Below are positions 57,906 to 64,000 of a DNA stretch of 64,000 nt, piece by piece (the stretch's first letter is position 1; each line of letters opens with the position of its first letter). The DNA is from Cephalopachus bancanus (Eukaryota; Chordata; Mammalia; Primates; Tarsiidae). The notes under the pieces were generated by a model. It had not been told where the DNA came from and searched no databases. It saw only the letters and a program-made list of their open reading frames with translations. The DNA is taken from the NCBI GenBank assembly GCA_027257055.1, contig JAPVLO010000133.1, positions 3,038,001 through 3,102,000 of the forward strand. Direction: 5' to 3'. The position numbers and the translations under genes are program-made.

Positions 57906-59550
57906 AATCAAAAAACACCTATATTTCCATTTTGCTAAACAACATTTTACAGTATTATTGTGACAGAAGAAGTAGGGCCATCCTTCAGGGTACTTCCTTG
58001 TGTCATAATTGATCAAGATTACAAAGATCATAATATTAGGCATTGATTTCCTCAGTGAGTATGTTCATGACTCATAACTTCTGAGTGGTGAGTTGTCCCT
58101 GATGTTTAGGAGGCTCGGAGGAGAACAGGCCACCCGAGGAAGTGTAGCTAGGTGCTCAGAGGTTCTCCCTCTGCCCTCCTGACTCTGATTCCAGTGACTC
58201 TGAAAGCATGAAGAAATAAGAAGGATGGCCAACGTGTGGTGTGTGCTAAGAATTCCAAGCAGAAAGTTCAATGCCAATGCACAGGCAGAACTGAGAGGTG
58301 ACCTTGTTTACCCTTCACACATCTGAAGCATTTCTCTCTTTGTAGGTAAAGAAAGGATATTATAAATACACAAAGATATACATTTCAATGTATATAACCA
58401 TAATATATTATTCTTTATATGAAAACTGATGAAATGTTCAGGCTCATTTAACCAGTTGTCAAATGACCAGAAAACAGCCGGGAGCTACAGACCAAGATAT
58501 TTCGGGATAATAGGATACTAAATGGGAGAGACAGATTAGTTACAAGCATTTGATTCTCAGCAGATTTCACAGCTCCCTCTCTGCCCCGTTCCAATAACTG
58601 TATCTGCTAGCTATTGAATGATGAAGTTTAAGTTCGCTTCGACTATGATCATAGCTGCAGTAGCAATCTTTTAACATAGTGCTTGCTCATTCAACTCCTC
58701 TTATAATTTCCAGTGAAATAAAATATCACAAAATCATTCAAATTCATAGGCTAAAGATCTATCTATAGTGACAAAGTAAAGTATAGGATAAAATTCATTA
58801 TCCTGATAAATTGATGAACATGGTCAGTCGCTCTGAATAATTCCAGCCAAAGGAAGGTTTTCTCTCAATGGGTGGATATTTGGGGCTTGATTTATCCACA
58901 GAACTGCCTTGGCTCTCCATTTTATTTTGCCCATGTCAACACAATGAAGTCTCTGTACTTGATTTTGAAAGCTTCACTATTTCATGTCACGTTAGCAAGT
59001 GAGACGCACATAGCAAATTCTGGATGGGGTTCTTGTAACAAATGACTTCTATGGTTTGCACGTGGCTCTTCAATGACAGCTGCTGGGAAGAAGCATCACC
59101 TCCCAGCTGCACAACTTGATCCTTCTCTCCCTTGTGAATTAGGAGGAATTGAATGTTTGGCTTTAAAGTGGCGCTTCACACTCCTCTTGCTGAATATCAC
59201 AATCGTACCCGGACGAAAGGAAACAAAAAACCCCATCATTGGCAACTGATGGGGGAAAAAATAGTCCTCTCATGACAGAGATAATAAGCAGGATGTTCCC
59301 CTCAGCCTTTCTTCTTAATTCCCCTTATTGTATTTTATTAAATGATGCAGCCTGAAATTAAGACTCTGACAACCTTAGCGCACACTCTGCATAAACAAGC
59401 AAAACAGAAACACATTTAAAAGAGCAAGGATAAGCCCCTCCCACAGCCATCTGCCCTCTTCTTGTTATGAAACTTCAATTCATCAGCAAAACTCTAAAGA
59501 AAATATTTATAGCTGAGTTGTGAGCCTTGCATTCTGAAGCTCTTGGAGGC
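57906..59550. other. Unique DNA block, candidate conserved region
   Basis: 1.6 kb without recognised repeats. It includes a hairpin ccccatca-(8)-tgatgggg at 59231-59254. No coding frame with features. Confidence 0.4.
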
Positions 59551-59554
59551 AGGG

Positions 59555-59775
59555 CTAGTGTAACGTTAAAAAACTGGGTTAGGTTGTGTCACTTAATAAT
59601 CTAGAACCAGTCATTTAACCTGTCTCATTCCTGACCCTTTGTTCACTTGTTCATTCATTCAACAAATCGTATTCAAGACACTCAATGTACCAGGGACTGT
59701 GGTAGGTGTTCCCACATCATTAAATGAACACAATGATTATACCAGTCATGTCTACCTTCTCTAGATTACTGAAAG
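59555..59775 (-). repeat. L2 3' tail antisense, with a MIR trace before it
   Basis: 'ttcattcattcaacaaatcg' and 'gtaccagggactgtggtagg' (59648-59710) are the antisense L2 end. 'agaaccagtcatttaacctg' just before may be sense MIR. Confidence 0.55.
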
Positions 59776-59779
59776 CACT

Positions 59780-60470
59780 GCTATGAGCCATGGAACAAAC
59801 TTTAAAGATCTGCATTTGTTTTTCACCAATAAGCCACTAGAAAAAAATACACAATTCATTCAGCTATCTGTGAAAAAAAAAGTAAGTATGATTATAACTT
59901 AGGAGAAATTTTATTGATCCAATGTCACAAATTGTTTGCTAATTTTCACTCTGGTAAATCTAATAAAAGATCTTCCCATCTCTATTCTTACCTATTGCTC
60001 TCCTTAGTGGAGGGAAACCAATGATCCATGCACTATAGAGTTTTCCAATGCCATTAGACAATCACACTGCATAGACATACAAATAAATACACCATATCTA
60101 AATAATACTATTGACATGCAATCCAAGTTTGCTAAACAAAATGTCACCTTGAACTCTCTATTCTATTTTCCCCATGACTTATATTTCTCTGATTCTCCCT
60201 GCCTAAAGTAAAATAATACAGGACCCTGGAAATTTTGCAAGAAAGAACACTTCATTGTGTTAGGAAGAAGATTGAGATGGGGATATTTGTTTCCACAGCA
60301 TATACTCACCTATCCAAACTAAATCTGAATTTAAACCAGTAATTGCAAAAGAAACCTAACATATGTAGCAATGACCTAGCAATTAGGCAGAGGGCAGTGA
60401 GGAATCCAATGCTGGAAGCTGATAAAACGACAATCTGCTATATGCAGTAGGAAAGTATTTGGCAAAACTA
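59780..60470. other. AT-rich unique DNA
   Basis: No gene or recognised repeat. Confidence 0.4.
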
Positions 60471-60485
60471 AAAAACTGTAGACCA

Positions 60486-60790
60486 GCCGGGCTCAGTGGC
60501 TCAGCCTGCAATCCCGCGCTTTGGGAGGCTGAGGTGAGTAGATTACCTGAGCCTGCAGGTTCGAGACCCGCCTGGTGCAACTTGGCGAGACCTCATCTCT
60601 ACAATAAATCAAAAATTAGCTGGGCATGGTAGCGTCTGCCTGTAGTTCCGGCTACTTGGAAGGTTGAGGCGGAAGGATCGCCAGAGTCCAACAGGTCAAT
60701 GCTTCGGTGGCCAGGAGCTTGCCACTGCACTCCAGTCTGGGTGACAGAGTGAGACTCCAACTCAAAAAGTAAAATCAAATAAAATAAAAT
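60486..60790 (+). mobile_element. Young lineage-specific Alu
   Basis: Full-length: short head, 'cgagacccgcctgg', CTACAATAAATC linker, CTCCAACTC end, and an AAAAT-type tail. Target duplication actgtagacca (60475-60485) and actgtggacca (60791-60801). Confidence 0.95.
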
Positions 60791-60801
60791 ACTGTGGACC
60801 A

Positions 60802-61029
60802 TGTGTTTTCTGAGCCTGGTGACTTAGGGGAACAATGTTGAAAGTGAATGTTGGTTGTATTTGACAAAAAGATTGTAAAAATAAAATAAACTCAGGAAAT
60901 CCTGGCTGGTTTGCAAACAGAAGTGAAAGGGATGAAAATCGTTCAGAAATTTGCAGGCTTACAAGTTGGAGAAGTGACTGTCTAGACCACAAACAGTAAG
61001 ACATGACATCTCAAAAGACCTTGCCCCAA
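60802..61029. other. Short unique spacer
   Basis: About 230 bases with no gene or named family. Confidence 0.35.
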
Positions 61030-61235
61030 AATCACAGGGAAATGCCTCCATTGGACATTTGCTAGAGGAACGAGAGAGATAGGTGGAAGAAAGTGGCATC
61101 ATTTCAGCCAAGGCTACATAGTTCAACAAGCCTCAAGCTTACTGCTTAGCTGTCCATAGACAGCTAAGTGAGCCCATTTGGGATCAACCAAGTCTATCTC
61201 AGGTCATGAGAATTACCTAATCCACCTAGACTTGT
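61030..61235 (+). repeat. Inverted-repeat arm 1 (LTR-like, unnamed)
   Basis: Matches the reverse complement of 62273-62475: 'gacaggtggaagaaagt' type text, 'gcatcatttcagccaaggct', 'cctcaagcttactgcttagc', 'gggatcaaccaagtctatct', 'attacctaatccacctagac'. Divergence is moderate. Probably one LTR family present twice. Confidence 0.85.
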
Positions 61236-61905
61236 GAGAAGACTCACATAAGCATGTGGCAAACTTACAGAAGTTTATTTCCTGGAAGTACAGAAGAGCC
61301 TCCTAGGAAAGTACCCTTCCTTAGGAAGGAAAGAGTTGGGCATGACAATAGTTCACCCAACAACAAAGTCTTCATCATTGAGTTAGAGAAGTATTATGAA
61401 TATAATATGGTATCTTTACTTATTCCTTGCCCTGGTCCAGCCTCTAAGTCCTGGAAAGGCAGAGGATCATAAGAAAAACCTGAAATTTACTTAATTTCAA
61501 CTTCTTCAAGACATTAGGCATATTGATATAGCTTTGATAACCATGTAATACAGAATAGCACAAATGAGGCACAAGGCATTTCTATAACTTCACCATTCTC
61601 CCCTCAACAAAGCCTGGGCATCTCAAAGCACTTGTTGATGCCAGAGTACCAGGTAGGAAAATGTAGGAGCAATGGGTTAGCAGCATACCCAGTTGAAACA
61701 GTAGTGCCCAGTAGAAATGGTGGTAGGACCCTGTGGATGCTATTTAGCTCATCAGACTTTTCATGAGGACTTAGGAAATACTGCCTAAGAACCCTGAAAA
61801 ATAGAGAGAATTTTACTAGGTATTGAGTTCTTGGGTGAACAAGTGGAGGGTAGAGCCGGTGAAACCTCATGTATCAGTTAGCTTTTGTTGTATAAAAATT
61901 CCTTG
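61236..61905. other. Between the inverted arms
   Basis: Unassigned. May include the remainder of the arm 1 element. No gene seen. Confidence 0.4.
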
Positions 61906-61910
61906 AAACT

Positions 61911-62226
61911 GGCCAGGCAGGGTGGCTTACACCTGTAATCCCAGTGTTTTAGGAAGCCAAGACAGAATGATCACTTGAGTCCTGGCGTTCAAATCCAGCC
62001 TGAGCAACATAGCAAGACCCCGTCTCCATAAAAAGTTTAAAAAATCAGCTGGGTGTGGTGGCATGTACCTGTAGTCTCAGTTAGTTAGGAGGCTGAAGTG
62101 GGAGGATTTCCTGAGCCCAGGAGTTCCAGACTATGGTGTTATGATCACACTATTGTATTCCAGCCTGGGCAACAGAGTAAGACCCTATCTCAAAAACTAA
62201 ACAAACAAACCAAAAAAAAAAAAAAA
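61911..62226 (+). mobile_element. Alu (AluJ-like)
   Basis: Sense dimer: 'ggcttacacctgtaatccca', 'gagcaacatagcaagacccc', 'gtggcatgtacctgtagtct', 'ccagcctgggcaacagagta', with an AAAC-rich and then poly-A tail. It lies between the inverted arms. Confidence 0.93.
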
Positions 62227-62272
62227 CACTTAAAACATATCAGGGTATTACAAGAGCCATTTATTACTTTTT

Positions 62273-62475
62273 CAAGTCTGTGTGGATTAGGTAACTCTCA
62301 TGACCAGAGACAGGCTTGGTTGATCTCACATGGGCACACTATGTGTATGGGCAGCTAAGCAGTAAGCTTGAGTCTTGCTGAACTACATAGCCTTGGCTGA
62401 AATGATGCTACTTTCTTCCACCTGTCTCTCTCATTCCTCCAGCAAACAAGCCCAGGATTGTCCTCACAGTGGAGT
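62273..62475 (-). repeat. Inverted-repeat arm 2 (LTR-like, unnamed)
   Basis: Reverse-complement partner of 61030-61235, spaced by about 1.04 kb. It lacks the small hairpin seen in arm 1. Confidence 0.85.
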
Positions 62476-63265
62476 CACAGGAAAAAAGAAGCACAAGACT
62501 TCTGGAGGCCTAAACTTGGGCCCATGGATTCTTGACTTCACCACAGAAAAGAATTTCAGAGTGAGTCCCAAGTAAAGTTTTGAAGTTTTTTTAGAAAAAA
62601 AGAAATGTGTTCAAGAGAGAACACGGGTGCCTTAGAGGAAAGCACAGGCTCGCTCTTGGCAGAAGGCGTTATATATTGTCCAAAATTATGATTAGGCAAC
62701 CTATTTTCTAAGTTAAGATTTATAGACTATGTGGGTTACAAAAATCTATTGATCGCAAGTTTGAATTCTCATCATTTAACTCGTAAGCTTACTTGCATCA
62801 CAAAGAATTCTTGAAATGATGGGAAAGTTACTGTTTAATAAGTTTTCTATTATGGCACTGTGGCTCAGTTTTGTCTCTAGTGACCCCCTATTGCCTTTGT
62901 ATATTGCCTCTGTGATTGACTGTGCCAGCCACCCCTCATTTCAAGGTCAGGTCTGGTGTGCCTGGTCAGTGGGATGTTTGTTCGGAGAGTTATATTTTGA
63001 TAAGAAGGTGTCTGTGTGCCGGCCATCCTGTTCCTCATTTATCTAACTTGCACCTGCCTGTGGAAGCTCATCTATCAATATGTTAACTATGCTAACTGTG
63101 CCTGCCTTAATTCTGTTGGCCAAAGGAAATCACAAAGCCAGGCCAGATTCAAGGGGTGGGGATATAGTCTCTACTCCTTAATGGGAAAAGCCACATGGTC
63201 AATTGCAAAGAAGGCAGACAGTGAGAGGGCAATGACTGGGCAATTATTGCACTCAATCCCCGACA
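62476..63265. mobile_element. Probable LTR-type repeat, family unknown
   Basis: 'ggtgccttagaggaaagcac', 'ttggccaaaggaaatcacaa', 'attcaaggggtggggatata', 'gtctctactccttaatggga', 'gggcaattattgcactcaat' have the style of ERVL or class I LTR text ('gattcaaggggtggggaaatagactcc'-like). I cannot fix its borders or name it. Confidence 0.4.
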
Positions 63266-63267
63266 CC

Positions 63268-63300
63268 TGTTGTTATTGTTGCTATTGTTATTGTTGTTTC
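63268..63300 (+). repeat. (TTG/TTA)n trinucleotide repeat
   Basis: Imperfect TTG, TTA and CTA triplets. The reverse strand gives a false Asn-rich frame. Confidence 0.9.
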
Positions 63301-63364
63301 CACTTTTACTGGAATATTGTTTGTATGGGATAAACTTGGTTACTTCTCCATAAGTTTCCCAGAC

Positions 63365-63535
63365 CTCTAGGGTTGGAAGAATCTTAGCAGTCATTTTCGA
63401 TTCCAACCTCCCTAGATAAGGAATCTAAGGCCCAGAGTGGTTAAGCAATTTGATTAATGGCTCTTAGGCAAAGGAAGACTGGAATGTTCTTCTATTCAGT
63501 TTAGAGCTCTTTCCACCACACATTACTACCCTCTC
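63365..63535 (-). repeat. MIR-type SINE, antisense
   Basis: 'gttggaagaatcttagcagt', 'ggaatctaaggcccagagtg', 'gttaagcaatttgattaatg', 'tttagagctctttccaccac' follow the antisense MIR3-like consensus. Confidence 0.7.
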
Positions 63536-63539
63536 TTCC

Positions 63540-64000
63540 AAGGATACTTTTAGGACAGAACAAAATTACATTTTGTTCTCCATATTTTTGTACACCACAT
63601 TTGTCATAAAACAATTATTTAGAAACTCAGCAACAGTAGCCAGCCAAAACTGCTGGTCTCTTAGCTACAGGTCCCTCCCTGAAGCCCTGCCCTGCTCTGC
63701 TTTGACCTGCCCTCTTCTGCAAGCATCCTATCCAAGCTTGCTCCACAGTGAACTTCCATGACCCTGATTAACCGTCCTTTCACAACTCCGTCCCTTCCAA
63801 TGGGATCAGCCTGCCTCAGAGGGACCCAGTATTTACCCATGGATGTCTCCTCTGGATAGAACTTCCCCACACCGCCTGCTCATAGCTTTAATTTTGCAAT
63901 TTCCCTTTCTACTTTGTATAAGTAGCTATAATTCTGCCTTCCTCAACTGAAATTTTTCTTCAGAATCTATATTACAAATCAGAAAACTTAAAGTGCAGTA
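63540..64000. other. Unique DNA at window end
   Basis: No gene or recognised repeat in the last 460 bases. Confidence 0.4.

Noticed and set aside
61272..61472. Could be the coding part of a provirus near the inverted arms
   Set aside because: No gag, pol or env-like motifs in any frame; unassigned DNA only.

Overview
The window is nuclear DNA of a primate and looks intergenic or deeply intronic. I find no intact protein-coding gene, rRNA, tRNA or CRISPR array. The longest open frames are translations of Alu, L1 and simple-repeat DNA. Alu SINEs of every age place it in a primate. The youngest Alu copies share a diagnostic set I do not know from human subfamilies: a head reading GGCTCAGCCTGTAAT (one base shorter than human), CTACAATAAATC at the central A-rich linker, GTTCCAGCTACTTGGAAGGC, and a 3' end CTCCAACTC before the tail. 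They are neither strepsirrhine-type nor anthropoid AluS/Y. My inference, from memory of Alu types only, is a tarsier or another lineage outside the anthropoids.

Layout. 1-8000: old MIR, L1M and L2 pieces; an antisense L1 split by two young Alus (3995-5345); an Alu with a large GAAA tract (6338-6842); a lineage L1 3' end (7508-7955). 8000-17800: mostly unique AT-rich DNA, with a possible terminal exon or retrocopy on the minus strand (9455-9566), L2 tails and an old LTR (13800-14230). 17800-21500: a SINE cluster with microsatellite tails, plus a complete 206-bp mariner-type miniature element (19713-19918). 21500-33350: long unique blocks, a retroviral LTR followed by a proline-type primer-binding site (to 25922), L2, MIR and a MaLR LTR broken by an inverted L1.

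33350-44500: a hAT fragment, a long ancient L1M body (33600-36165), L1M 3' UTRs, a second mariner miniature element (43238-43446) beside a decayed mariner transposase (42756-43130), and a long L2. 44500-47450: stacked LTRs, MIRs, L1 and L2. 47450-60480: unique DNA, Alus inserted one after another at one site (53030-53503), several L1 ends, and an MLT1 LTR split by a twin-primed L1 (56972-57818). 60480-64000: Alus, a pair of LTR-like arms in inverted orientation (61030-61235 and 62273-62475), LTR-like DNA and a MIR-type SINE.

There are no genes acting together here. The value of the window is its record of nested insertions, target-site duplications, inversions and local template-switch hairpins. 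Nothing convincingly amounts to a new biological system. The best leads are the mariner miniature family, the lineage-specific Alu, the possible exon at 9455-9566 and the hairpins. Family names come from remembered consensus sequences, not from a database search.
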